Of a DNA stretch of 64,000 nucleotides, positions 19,958 through 27,545 are shown piece after piece (position 1 is the first letter of the stretch; each line of letters starts with the position of its first letter). The stretch lies in contig NZ_CP035119.1 in the NCBI RefSeq assembly GCF_004087835.1, forward strand, positions 558,001 to 622,000, in the 5' to 3' direction. The position numbers and the translations under genes are program-made. Source of the DNA: Halorussus pelagicus. GTDB taxonomy: Archaea > Halobacteriota > Halobacteria > Halobacteriales > Haladaptataceae. Under the pieces are notes generated by a model, which saw only the letters and a program-made list of their open reading frames with translations, was not told the DNA's origin and did no database searches.

Positions 19958-20266
19958 ATGTCGAAGACCGAAACGCACACGGTCGATGCGGTGGAGTATG
20001 AGAGCGAGACACCCCTGCGCGTGCAGGCCGACTGGTCGGGCACCGAGACGCTCGACTCGGCGGTCACGAACGCCATCTCGCGGGCCACCGGTGTCTCCGT
20101 GACCGAACTCGCGCCGCTGTACGAGTATATGGACCCCGACGCCCTCCACGAGTTCGTGGCGTCGATGCGCGAACGGGAGACCGAGACCTCCGTCACCTTC
20201 CAGTACGAGGGCCACGACGTGCGGGTCGGCGTCGATGGCGAGATTCTGGTCTGGCCCGCGCGGTAG
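19958..20266 (+). CDS. HalOD1 output-domain protein
   Basis: A 102-residue acidic protein made of one HalOD1 domain, the haloarchaeal output module: residues about 30-100 with SAVTNAISRATGVSVTELAPLYEYMDPDAL (split here for length) and the C-terminal FQYEGHDVRVGVDGEILVW. HalOD1 proteins are abundant in haloarchaea and are presumed signalling output modules, with no established mechanism. ATG 19958 was chosen over an upstream GTG/ATG at 19841 because the domain starts soon after. It is in a divergent arrangement with the DUF7345 gene and convergent with rfcL. Confidence 0.8.
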   Translation: MSKTETHTVDAVEYESETPLRVQADWSGTETLDSAVTNAISRATGVSVTELAPLYEYMDPDALHEFVASMRERETETSVTFQYEGHDVRVGVDGEILVWPAR

Positions 20267-20272
20267 TCGGCC

Positions 20273-21727
20273 TTAGCCGAAGTCGCCCAACCCGGCCTGC
20301 GCCTCGTCGTCGGACTCGTCGTCGCTGGTCTCGGTCTCGTCGGTCTCCCCCGCCGACGCTTCGGCCTCCGAATCCGACGCCGCCGACTCGTCGGCGGCGG
20401 ACGCTGACCCGTGACTTCCCGCGAACGCGCCCCCAGAATGCTCCACGGCCGCCTCCTCTCGGAGTTGTTCGGCCGACTCGACGATGTTCTGGACCTTGTT
20501 GGTGTCCTTGCCCGACCCGGTGACGAACGAGACGTGCTTGGCGTCGAGGTCGTACTTGGCGGTCATCGCAATCGTCAGCTCCCGGTTCTTGCAGTGGTGG
20601 GTCATCGCCGCGAGAAACGGCACCATTTCGCGGCGCGCGGTGGACATGCTCACGCCGTCGGCCTCGGCGATTTTCCGGGCCACGTAGTCGCGCTTGTTCC
20701 GGTTCCCGCGGGAACTCCCCAACTTCCGCCAGTAGCTCGGCGGGCCGTAGCGCGTCCAGTCGTCTTTCTTGCCCTTCCGGGCCGCCGCGACCCCGCCCGC
20801 GATGTTGTCGCCAGCGTAGCGCCAGTAGGAGTAGTCCTGCGTGGCCCGCACCCGGCCGAGCCACTTGTCGGCGTTCGAGAGAAAGTCGTAAGCGGTGGCC
20901 AGTTCCGCGCCCTCGTAGTCCTTGGGAACGTTGTCCTCGACCCAGTTCAGCATGTCGTCGGGCGTCTCGTCCACGTCGTAGGATTCCTGAATCGCGCTCC
21001 GGGCGTCCTCCTCCTTGAACAGCGCGTCGAGGAAGTCGAAGATGCCGCTCGACCGGTCGCGGTCGCCCGTGACCTCCACGTCCTCGGCGGTGAGTCGCTG
21101 TTCGGTCTCGGCGATGGCTTGCAGGTCGTTGACCGCCGAGCGCAGGTCGCCGTCGTTCTTGTCCGCGATAGCGCGGAGGGCGTCCTTTTCGTAGTCGATG
21201 CCCTCCTGCTTGCAGATGTGCCGGAGCGCGGGCACGATGGACCGGGCCTGCACGTCTCGGAACTCTATCTCCTCGCAGGCGTTCCGGAGCGTGTTGGACA
21301 TGTCGTAGAACTCGTTGGCGATGAGTATCATCGGCTGTCCGGCCTCCTTGACGACGCCGGTGATGGCCTTCGACCCGCCGCGGTCCACGTTCCCGTGGAG
21401 GTTGTCGGCCTCGTCCATGATGACGAGTCGGCGGCCGTCGCCGCCCCCGGTCAGCGTCCCGGACTTGGCGGCCTCGCCCGCGACCTTCTCGACGACCGAG
21501 GAGGTGCGCTGGTCGCTGGCGTTCAACTCGATGGTTGGCCAGTCCATGTCGTTGGCCAGCGCGTGGGCCGCCGAGGTTTTGCCGACGCCGGGGCTTCCGT
21601 GAAGAATGGCGGCGTCGCGGTGTTCGTCCCACGTCTCGGCCCACTTCTTCAGCGCGTCGCGGGCCTTGTTGTTCCCGCGGAGTTCGGAGAGAGAGGAGGG
21701 CCGATACTTCTCGGTCCAGTCGGTCAT
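20273..21727 (-). CDS. rfcL: Replication factor C large subunit
   Basis: A 484-residue clamp-loader subunit. AAA+ motifs include Walker A HGSPGVGKTS (about 44-53), Walker B LVIMDEADNLHG, and sensor 1 around ILIANEFYDMS. RFC box I is seen in TEKYRPSSLSELRGN. The C-terminal helical domain ends in a long acidic Ser/Glu/Asp tail (about 420-484), a halophile trait. The complex (one RfcL, four RfcS) loads the PCNA clamp on primer-template. ATG 21727 was chosen; the 64 upstream residues are GC-rich noise. Confidence 0.96.
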   Translation of the reverse strand: MTDWTEKYRPSSLSELRGNNKARDALKKWAETWDEHRDAAILHGSPGVGKTSAAHALANDMDWPTIELNASDQRTSSVVEKVAGEAAKSGTLTGGGDGRRLVIMDEADNLHGNVDRGGSKAITGVVKEAGQPMILIANEFYDMSNTLRNACEEIEFRDVQARSIVPALRHICKQEGIDYEKDALRAIADKNDGDLRSAVNDLQAIAETEQRLTAEDVEVTGDRDRSSGIFDFLDALFKEEDARSAIQESYDVDETPDDMLNWVEDNVPKDYEGAELATAYDFLSNADKWLGRVRATQDYSYWRYAGDNIAGGVAAARKGKKDDWTRYGPPSYWRKLGSSRGNRNKRDYVARKIAEADGVSMSTARREMVPFLAAMTHHCKNRELTIAMTAKYDLDAKHVSFVTGSGKDTNKVQNIVESAEQLREEAAVEHSGGAFAGSHGSASAADESAASDSEAEASAGETDETETSDDESDDEAQAGLGDFG

Positions 21728-21861
21728 TAGGAGGCGGTAGGTGCGAGCGGCGTTTAGGGGTTGCGGAGTCCCCAACGGTCCTCTCGGACCGCCCTTACCG
21801 ACCGGATACGGCCACCGACGTGCGCCATATCTTTTTCTCCCTCCGAGTGGTACTATCTCGC

Positions 21862-22314
21862 ATGACAGACGCAGGTGCTGTCGAGATGGACGCCGAGGAG
21901 CGCACCGAATTTCTCGCACACGGGGGCACGGGGGTTCTCTCGTTCGCGCGCGGCGACGAGTCGCCCTTCTCGCTCCCGGTATCGTACGGCTACGACGAGA
22001 CCGAGGGCCACTTTTACTTCCGACTCGCGTTCGGGCCGGACGCCGGGAAGCGAGACGCGGTGAGCGAGGATGCGTCGATGACGTTCGTCACCTACGACGA
22101 CACCGACGAGGGGTGGCGCAGCGTGGTCGCGGAGGGCGAACTGGAAGAAATTTCCGAGGAGTCGCTGGACTCGTCGGTCGGCGAGTCGATGCGACAGGTA
22201 GAGATTCTGCTGGTGGACGTGTTCGAGCGCACTCCGCGGGAGACGACGTTCCGATTCTTCCGACTCGACCCCGACGAGATAGCGGGGCGCAAGGAGGCGA
22301 CCGGCGATTACTGA
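21862..22314 (+). CDS. Pyridoxamine 5'-phosphate oxidase-family flavin protein
   Basis: A 150-residue split-barrel protein. The characteristic N-terminal motif MDAEERTEFLAHGGTGVLSF is followed by SPFSLPVSYGYDETEGHFYFRLA, where FMN binding occurs, and VTYDDTDEGWRSVVAEGELEE. Family members bind FMN or F420 or a heme and catalyse redox reactions; the exact substrate is unknown. ATG 21862 lies 10 bases after a TACTATCTC stretch. It is divergent from rfcL by 134 bases. Confidence 0.85.
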   Translation: MTDAGAVEMDAEERTEFLAHGGTGVLSFARGDESPFSLPVSYGYDETEGHFYFRLAFGPDAGKRDAVSEDASMTFVTYDDTDEGWRSVVAEGELEEISEESLDSSVGESMRQVEILLVDVFERTPRETTFRFFRLDPDEIAGRKEATGDY

Positions 22315-22378
22315 GTCGTCTGTCACCACGACACACGCTCGGGGAACGCTTTTGCCACCGGTCTCCGACACGTCCGAC

Positions 22379-22978
22379 ATGTTCCCGGAGCGCATCGAGA
22401 CCGACCGGCTCGTCCTCGAACCGCTGACGCCCCAGAACGTGGACGTATTGGATTTCTACCCTCACGCGTCCCACCGGAATCCCCACATCGAGGAGATAAC
22501 CGAGTACCTGTCGTGGGACCCTCACCAGACCCCGAAGGAGACCAGAGAGTTCCTTGACTCGCAGGCCGAAGTGTGGGACGCGGGCGAGGTCGCCAACTAC
22601 GTCGTTCGACCAAAAGAGGGCGAGGACGGGGCGGGCGAAATCGCGGGCGCGGCCGGACTCCATCCCGACTGGGAGCGCCGGACCGGCATCCTTGGGACGT
22701 GGCTCCGCAAGCCGTTCTGGGGCCGTGGCTACTCGGGCGAGCGCGCCGCCGCCCTGATGGAGGTCGCCTTCGACCGACTCGACCTCGAAGTCGTCGCGGT
22801 CTCGCACCACGCGGACAACGAGAAATCGCGGCGGGCCATCGAGCGATACGTCGAGCGATTCGGCGGCCAGTGCGAAGGACTCCTCCGGAACTTCGAAACC
22901 TCGCCCGATGGGCCGGTGGACGCATACCGCTACACCGTCACGCGCGAGCAGTGGGTCGAAGCGACGAAGGAGGACTGA
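22379..22978 (+). CDS. GNAT-family N-acetyltransferase (RimJ/RimL type)
   Basis: A 199-residue acetyltransferase with the RimJ/L pattern: opening FPERIETDRLVLEPLTPQNV, the acetyl-CoA strand GAAGLHPDWERRTGILGTWL, WGRGYSGERAAALMEVAFDRL (motif A with the pyrophosphate loop), and VAVSHHADNEKSRRAIERY. These enzymes acetylate protein N termini or small amines. Start ATG 22379 was chosen; TTG 22352 upstream is less likely. A small CPAC protein follows after 15 bases and is likely cotranscribed. Confidence 0.88.
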   Translation: MFPERIETDRLVLEPLTPQNVDVLDFYPHASHRNPHIEEITEYLSWDPHQTPKETREFLDSQAEVWDAGEVANYVVRPKEGEDGAGEIAGAAGLHPDWERRTGILGTWLRKPFWGRGYSGERAAALMEVAFDRLDLEVVAVSHHADNEKSRRAIERYVERFGGQCEGLLRNFETSPDGPVDAYRYTVTREQWVEATKED

Positions 22979-22993
22979 GGAGAACACCCGACC

Positions 22994-23221
22994 ATGCCCG
23001 AACGATTCGACGTTCACGACCACCGCCACGCGCTGAAACTTCACAGGGACACCGGCCAGACCCAACTCTGGGAGAACCGGAAAGAACTGGACTGTCCGGC
23101 CTGCGAGGACCCCTTCGCCGACCTCCTGATTTCGGAGAAGCGCCAAAACAGCTTCAACGCGCCAGAGAGTCGGTTCTGCGTCGTCCGCGAGGAAGGCCGG
23201 ATTCTGGTCTTCACGCACTGA
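22994..23221 (+). CDS. Small zinc-ribbon-like protein (DUF7385-like)
   Basis: A 75-residue protein with a CPAC knuckle (LDCPACEDPFADLL) and a later single Cys in RFCVVREEGRILVF. The order of strands suggests a half zinc ribbon. Similar haloarchaeal proteins are annotated DUF7385, from memory. It starts 15 bases after the acetyltransferase stop, so they form an operon. Function unknown. Confidence 0.65.
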   Translation: MPERFDVHDHRHALKLHRDTGQTQLWENRKELDCPACEDPFADLLISEKRQNSFNAPESRFCVVREEGRILVFTH

Positions 23222-23236
23222 GTCCGATTTTGCGGA

Positions 23237-24421
23237 CTACTCCGCGAGTCTGTCGAGCGCGGTCCCGGCGACGACCTCCCCGCCTTTGACGACTGTCTCG
23301 GGTTCGCCGAGCGCCGAGAGGTCCGCGAGCGGGTCGTCGTCCACCACGAGGAAGTCGGCAAAGGAGTCGGCTTCGAGCGTGCCCGCGTCGTCCAGTCCGA
23401 TGACTTCGGCCGCGCGGCCGGTCATCGCCACGAGCGCGTCGTGGGGGTCCATCCCGTACTCGGCCATAAAGGAGATTTCCGTGGCGTTCGCGCCGTGGTA
23501 GTTGAACGGCGTCCCCGCGTCGGTGCCGCCCGCGATGTCCACGCCCGCCTCGACCGCCGCCGAGAACGACTCGATGTGGCGCTCGTACACGTCGTTGGTC
23601 TTCTGGAGCGCCTCGTCGGTCGCGTGGTCGGCGTTGCGAACGATGCGGTAGGGGGCCGAGAGCGTCGGGACGAGAACCACGTCCTCGGCCACGAGCAGGT
23701 CGATAGTCGCCTCGTCGAGGAACGTGCCGTGTTCGATGGTGTCCACGCCCGCGCGGACGGCGGCGCGGACGCCCTCGCCGCCGTGGGCGTGGGCCGCGAC
23801 GTGGACGCCACGGCGGTGGGCCTCGTCCACCAAGGCGTCCATCTCTTCTTGGGTGAACGCCGGGGAGTTCGGGTCCGTGCCGGGCGTCGTCACCCCGCCG
23901 GTCGCCATGAACTTGATGAACTGCGCGCCCCGCTTGACCTGCTCGCGGACCGCCTTCCGGCACTCGGTCGGACCGTCCACTTCCCGGCCGAGGTGGTGGC
24001 CGTGCCCGCCCGTGATGGTGATGGAGCGACAGTTGGCGACCATCCGCGGACCGGGCACGTCGCCGCAGGCGACGTGTTCGGCAAGCACCACGTCGAGGTC
24101 GCGGGCACCCATCGCGCGGACGCTGGTCACCCCCGCTTCGAGCGTTTCGCGGGCGTTGACGGTCTCGGTCAGCATCAACTCAGCGTCGCTCATCGACACC
24201 ACGTCGTCCACGCTGGCCTCGCCTGAGAGCGAGAAGTGGACGTGGGCGTCCACGATGCCCGGAACTATCGTCTTCCCTCCGAGGTCGTAGGTCGGTTCGT
24301 TCTTTGTCGGGTCGGCGTCGCCGACGGTCTCGACGCGCCCCGATTCCGGGTCGAACTGGAGCGCGGCGTCGTCGTGAACGTCGCCGGTCCCGTCGATGAC
24401 TCGGGCGTCACGGAGAATCAT
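23237..24421 (-). CDS. Amidohydrolase-family metal-dependent hydrolase
   Basis: A 394-residue member of the imidazolonepropionase/prolidase-like amidohydrolases. The metal motif DAHVHFSLSG (about 61-70), a Lys that can be carbamylated in AQFIKFMATGG, His in VHVAAHAHGGEGV, His in DTIEHGTFLD, and Asp in IAGGTDAGTPF are all in place. The fold is a TIM barrel flanked by a small beta domain. The substrate is uncertain: members hydrolyse cyclic amides, dipeptides or organophosphates. ATG 24421 (MILRDARVIDG) was chosen over an upstream ORF start. Confidence 0.9.
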   Translation of the reverse strand: MILRDARVIDGTGDVHDDAALQFDPESGRVETVGDADPTKNEPTYDLGGKTIVPGIVDAHVHFSLSGEASVDDVVSMSDAELMLTETVNARETLEAGVTSVRAMGARDLDVVLAEHVACGDVPGPRMVANCRSITITGGHGHHLGREVDGPTECRKAVREQVKRGAQFIKFMATGGVTTPGTDPNSPAFTQEEMDALVDEAHRRGVHVAAHAHGGEGVRAAVRAGVDTIEHGTFLDEATIDLLVAEDVVLVPTLSAPYRIVRNADHATDEALQKTNDVYERHIESFSAAVEAGVDIAGGTDAGTPFNYHGANATEISFMAEYGMDPHDALVAMTGRAAEVIGLDDAGTLEADSFADFLVVDDDPLADLSALGEPETVVKGGEVVAGTALDRLAE

Positions 24422-24555
24422 ATGGTGGATGTTCCCAGTCGGCGCTCTTGAATCCCGCGACTCACCCAGCGGGACCGGCCGCGAGGGCGGCCGACGTGTC
24501 GTTTCACTGTCTCCCGGCCACAAGACACTCCTGCCGTCGGCGGAACGCCCTGACT

Positions 24556-25149
24556 ATGACTACCGCAGAAGACGCGTCTCTCACGACCGACGGCGGGGGT
24601 CGGCGCGCCACGCTGGTCCGCGGCGCGGTCGCTGGTCTCGGCGCGTGGATGCTCGGCTATCTCGTCACGTACGTCTCGAAATCGCAAGCCATCTCGGAGG
24701 CGCTCCGGGGCATCGGGTTCGTCTCGCAACTGCTCGGCGGCGAGACGATTCCGGCGTGGAAAGGGGTCTCGTGGCTCTTCTTGAACGCCCACGTCGTCGC
24801 CACGAAGTTCCCGACCATCACGGGCGGGACTCAGACCGCGAACTTCGTGACCGGCGAGGAGGGGTCGGCGCTCCTGCTCGCGCTCCCGGTCGTCGTCCTG
24901 CTCGCGGCCGGAGTGGTCACCGCGTACGGGCGACCCGGCGGTGCGGTCGAGCGCGCGAAGGTGGGCGCGACGGTGGCGCTGGGCTATCTCCCGCTGTCGG
25001 CCGGGGTTGCGCTGGTCGCTACCCACAGTGTCGGCGACACTGACGCCGCCATCGCGGCCGACCCAGTGACCGCGATTCTGCTCGCTGGCGCGGTCTACCC
25101 GCTGGTTCTCGGTGCCCTCGGCGGCGCGCTGAGTAGCGTAGCGGAGTAG
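24556..25149 (+). CDS. Haloarchaeal integral membrane protein (DUF7978-like)
   Basis: A 197-residue protein with about four to five membrane helices: GAVAGLGAWMLGYLVTYV, LLLALPVVVLLAAGVVTAY, VGATVALGYLPLSAGVALVA and AILLAGAVYPLVLGALGGAL. A polar loop (about 65-105) contains WKGVSWLFLNAHVVATKF. No transport motif is recognised. ATG 24556 is favoured. It diverges from the amidohydrolase across 134 bases. Confidence 0.7.
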   Translation: MTTAEDASLTTDGGGRRATLVRGAVAGLGAWMLGYLVTYVSKSQAISEALRGIGFVSQLLGGETIPAWKGVSWLFLNAHVVATKFPTITGGTQTANFVTGEEGSALLLALPVVVLLAAGVVTAYGRPGGAVERAKVGATVALGYLPLSAGVALVATHSVGDTDAAIAADPVTAILLAGAVYPLVLGALGGALSSVAE

Positions 25150-25191
25150 GTCAGGCGGACGCTCGGTGCGTTTCCAACTCTCGGCGCGCGC

Positions 25192-25214
25192 TGGCGAACC
25201 CTCGTGGTTCGCCA
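25192..25214. terminator. Perfect 9-bp hairpin downstream of membrane gene
   Basis: TGGCGAACC, loop CTCGT, GGTTCGCCA. It lies 43 bases after the stop at 25149. No T-run follows, so an RNA-processing or 3'-end structure is as likely as intrinsic termination. Confidence 0.45.
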
Positions 25215-25342
25215 ACACGCGCGAGGGACGAACGACCGAGTGAAGCGAGGGAGTGCGGAGGTTGGGGAGGTGTGAGGCACGCGCTCGACGCCACGGGCCA
25301 CTGGCAGACGCTCGGCGACGAATCCCGCCGTGTGGGTGGACT

Positions 25343-25460
25343 GAAAGGGGCCGCCCGCTCGCGCTTGCTTGGTCGTCTCTGCGGGCAACTATTTCCGCGC
25401 GGGCAGTGCAGAGAGCGCGGAAATATCCCGCAGAACGACCGCGAGCGGGCGGGGGCTTTC
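25343..25460 (+). repeat. Structured dispersed repeat, copy A
   Basis: A 118-base element that folds on itself. GAAAG at 25343-25347 pairs with CTTTC at 25456-25460. A perfect 13-bp stem joins 25351-25363 to 25440-25452. Inside this an inner arm pairs 25371-25376/25435-25440, 25379-25385/25427-25433 and 25390-25400/25415-25425. Its ends match copy B in the opposite orientation (27352-27475). Similarity extends upstream through GGTGGACT and a GCTCGGCGAC block about 20 bases before it. This is possibly a non-coding RNA or a MITE-like element. Confidence 0.65.
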
Positions 25461-25511
25461 TAAAACATCTTCCAGATATTTCCGCCGTAGGCCACCGTAT
25501 CGAGGCGTTCC

Positions 25512-26129
25512 CTACTCCAACTTTCGGGCGACCATCTCGCCCCAGTGTTCGAAGCCGTGGCGGTCGTAGAACGCCTGTGCGCGGTCGTTCTTGCGGTCCA
25601 CGTCCAGCACGAGGCGGTCGAGCGGGAGGTCTTGGTCCTCGGCCAGTTCGACCGCGGCGTTCATCAGGTCGTCCGCGAGGTCCGTGCCGCGGAACTCCGG
25701 CCGGACGTAAATCTCGTTCAGGACCGCGGCGTCCCAAATCATCGCCAACTGCTGGGGCAGGACGAAGACGTAGCCCGCCAGCGCGGGGTCGTCGGCATCC
25801 TCCGCCGTTTCTTGAGAATCCTCTGTATTGCTTTTAGCTCTCTTTGCATTGCTTTCAGCGTTCTCTGCATTGCTTTCACTTTTCTCCGGGTTTCCGTCAC
25901 CCGTCTCGACCTCGGCGACGGTCACGCACCGCGGGTCGTGTTTCGTACACCAAAACACCCAGTCGAGGTAGCGCTCGCCGTACTCCTCGGTCAGTTTCCC
26001 CTCGTAGACGGCCTGCTTGTCGTCGCCGCCCGTTCCCGAGCCGAGTCCCAACTCGAAGGCGCGCTTGAGGTCCCAGAGGTCTCGGGGGTCGCGGTCGGGG
26101 TCGTACGGACGGAGTCGCGTGTCGGTCAT
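25512..26129 (-). CDS. GNAT-family N-acetyltransferase with heptapeptide-repeat insertion
   Basis: A 205-residue acetyltransferase. RLRPYDPDRDPRDLWDLKRAFE opens it, and the core motif VLNEIYVRPEFRGTDLADDLMNAAVELA carries the CoA-binding segment, followed by LVLDVDRKNDRAQAFYDRHGFEHWG (motif B). Between the first strands lies a low-complexity insertion around residues 80-115, rich in Glu/Ser/Asn/Ala and encoded by a 21-bp tandem repeat. Family enzymes transfer acetyl from acetyl-CoA to an amine. Start ATG 26129. Confidence 0.85.
   Translation of the reverse strand: MTDTRLRPYDPDRDPRDLWDLKRAFELGLGSGTGGDDKQAVYEGKLTEEYGERYLDWVFWCTKHDPRCVTVAEVETGDGNPEKSESNAENAESNAKRAKSNTEDSQETAEDADDPALAGYVFVLPQQLAMIWDAAVLNEIYVRPEFRGTDLADDLMNAAVELAEDQDLPLDRLVLDVDRKNDRAQAFYDRHGFEHWGEMVARKLE
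25816..25878. repeat. Three in-frame 21-bp tandem repeat units inside the acetyltransferase gene
   Basis: Units 25816-25836, 25837-25857 and 25858-25878 share the core TGCATTGCTTTCA or a close variant. They translate to heptads such as ESNAENA and ESNAKRA. The tract is AT-richer than its host gene, consistent with recent slippage expansion in a surface loop. Confidence 0.75.
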
Positions 26130-26223
26130 GGTCCGGGCTTCGTGAGAGAGGGTGTTAGCGGTTGCGAGTCGGAACGGCGCTGCTCGGGAGTTGGTGGAGA
26201 CTGGCACGCCTCAGAGATTGGGA

Positions 26224-26254
26224 CCGTTCGGCACCGCAACCGCACAGCACCCCG
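26224..26254. repeat. Partial copy of a dispersed Ala/Cys-free intergenic motif
   Basis: Bases 26232-26252 (core GCAACCGCACAGCACC) match the segment 62462-62482, with one difference. Both are intergenic. It is a short piece of the motif reported at 56525 and 62431. Confidence 0.45.
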
Positions 26255-26259
26255 AGGCA

Positions 26260-26943
26260 TCACACCCCTCCGGTCTCCTCCGGTCCCGAACAGACTACCG
26301 ACGCGCCACAGCACGACGACCGATACTGCTCGCACTCTCGTACCAGTTTACACTCGCGGTACCGGCGTCCGACCACGGTCCCGCAATCGGCGCAGGTCAG
26401 GACGTACTTCGGGTCCGCGAACGGCGGGCACCGAACCGTCGCGTCCACCGCGGCGGCGCGCTCCCGGAACGCTTCCCCGTGGTCGGTTGTGCCGAACCGC
26501 TGGAACTGCTCGACGTGAACGAGTTCGTGGCGGAGGGTCGCGGTCCACTCGCCCACATCGAACGACTCGAAGGCGCGCCACGTCAGCGACAGCGTGCAGG
26601 TCCGGAGGTCGTCGTGCGGGACGCCCGCGCGCTCGGCCGCGGCCCGCCAGTCCACCGGGTCGCCGACCTCGGCATCCGGAATCTTGGGGCGCTTGACCGC
26701 GGCGGCCCGGCGTTTCGCGCGAGTCGAGACCTCCCAGTCGAGCAGGGAGAACGAAACGTCGAGGTCGTACTCGCGGGTCGCCTCCCGGCAGTACGCCCGA
26801 GACCCGAGAATCAACTCCTCGTGGGTCTCGGCGTGGGCCAGCGCCCGGACCGTCGGCGACTGCTCGGGGTCGTCGTCGGGCGCGAGGCGGCGGGTGTTGC
26901 TCGTCACAGTCTCCTTGGCGGCCCCGACGAACCCCGCCCTCAA
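26260..26943 (-). CDS. SprT-like zinc metalloprotease-fold protein
   Basis: A 227-residue protein with HELVHVEQF (about 140), the HEXXH motif of SprT/Spartan-like metalloproteases, preceded by LSLTWRAFESF. A C-terminal zinc ribbon (about 182-215) has CADCG and a pair around CEQYRSSCCG. SprT-family proteins are linked to transcription elongation or DNA-protein crosslink repair; haloarchaeal ones are uncharacterised. The TTG 26943 start is uncertain; GTG codons at 26928 and 26907 are alternatives. Downstream is a GNAT gene 130 bases away. Confidence 0.8.
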   Translation of the reverse strand: MRAGFVGAAKETVTSNTRRLAPDDDPEQSPTVRALAHAETHEELILGSRAYCREATREYDLDVSFSLLDWEVSTRAKRRAAAVKRPKIPDAEVGDPVDWRAAAERAGVPHDDLRTCTLSLTWRAFESFDVGEWTATLRHELVHVEQFQRFGTTDHGEAFRERAAAVDATVRCPPFADPKYVLTCADCGTVVGRRYRECKLVRECEQYRSSCCGASVVCSGPEETGGV

Positions 26944-26987
26944 GAGTCCCCCGAACGACTAACTCGGCGGCAACCCTACACATCGAC

Positions 26988-27278
26988 ATGGCGACGGACG
27001 CCGACGCGGACGACGAGGTTCGAGTCTGGCTCGTCGAGCGCACCTATTCGGACGACGAGCAGAACCTCGTCATCCTCGTCTACGCGACGCCGGACGGGGA
27101 GCGGTACTTCCGGAAGGAGCGCGCTCTGACCAGTTTCTCGGACGAGCGCGACACCACCGCGGCGATGTCGGTGGCCGCGGACAACCTCGGCACCGTGGAC
27201 GACCCCGGCGAGCGCGAACAGTACGCCGCCGAAGCCTCGCGGATGGCGGACCTGCACGACCCCGAGGACGTGATTTGA
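26988..27278 (+). CDS. Small acidic haloarchaeal protein, unknown
   Basis: A 96-residue acidic protein. The middle NLVILVYATPDGERYFRKERAL looks like a beta hairpin, and the C terminus (EREQYAAEASRMADLHDP) is helical. No domain is recognised. Codon bias is high-GC and haloarchaeal, and the ATG follows an ACACATCGAC context. It is convergent with the deoxyhypusine synthase gene and precedes repeat copy B. Confidence 0.65.
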   Translation: MATDADADDEVRVWLVERTYSDDEQNLVILVYATPDGERYFRKERALTSFSDERDTTAAMSVAADNLGTVDDPGEREQYAAEASRMADLHDPEDVI

Positions 27279-27351
27279 TTTCCGTCCGGTGGGATTACAC
27301 TGCTGGTAGCGTCCGGAAGAACGGCCGCGAAATCGGCGTGAACGAGTCGTA

Positions 27352-27475
27352 GAAAGCCCCCGCCCGCTCGCGGTCGCTCACCGACATCTCCGACGGACGT
27401 AGTTGCGTCGGAGAGTGGTCGGTGAGGCGACCAAACCCTTCGGGCGCGACCGGGCGGCCCCTTTCAGTCCACCCA
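27352..27475 (-). repeat. Structured dispersed repeat, copy B (inverted)
   Basis: The minus-strand counterpart of copy A. Outer stem 27360-27372 with 27445-27457 (12 of 13 pairs) is flanked by GAAAG/CTTTC ends. The inner hairpin pairs 27388-27394/27407-27413 (7 bp), 27377-27385/27418-27426 (9 bp) and 27372-27376/27428-27432. The inner arms differ from copy A in sequence but keep pairing. The conserved box GGGTGGACT (27476-27484) precedes it on the minus strand, as in copy A. Confidence 0.65.
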
Positions 27476-27545
27476 AACGTAATCTGTGTCGCCGAGCGCC
27501 TTTCGGTGGATTGTGTCACCGAGCGCCGGAGTCGGAACGTTCCGC

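Noticed and set aside
25150-25342. Short direct and inverted repeats between the membrane gene and copy A taken as a CRISPR remnant
   Set aside because: No regular repeat-spacer spacing and no cas genes anywhere in the window.
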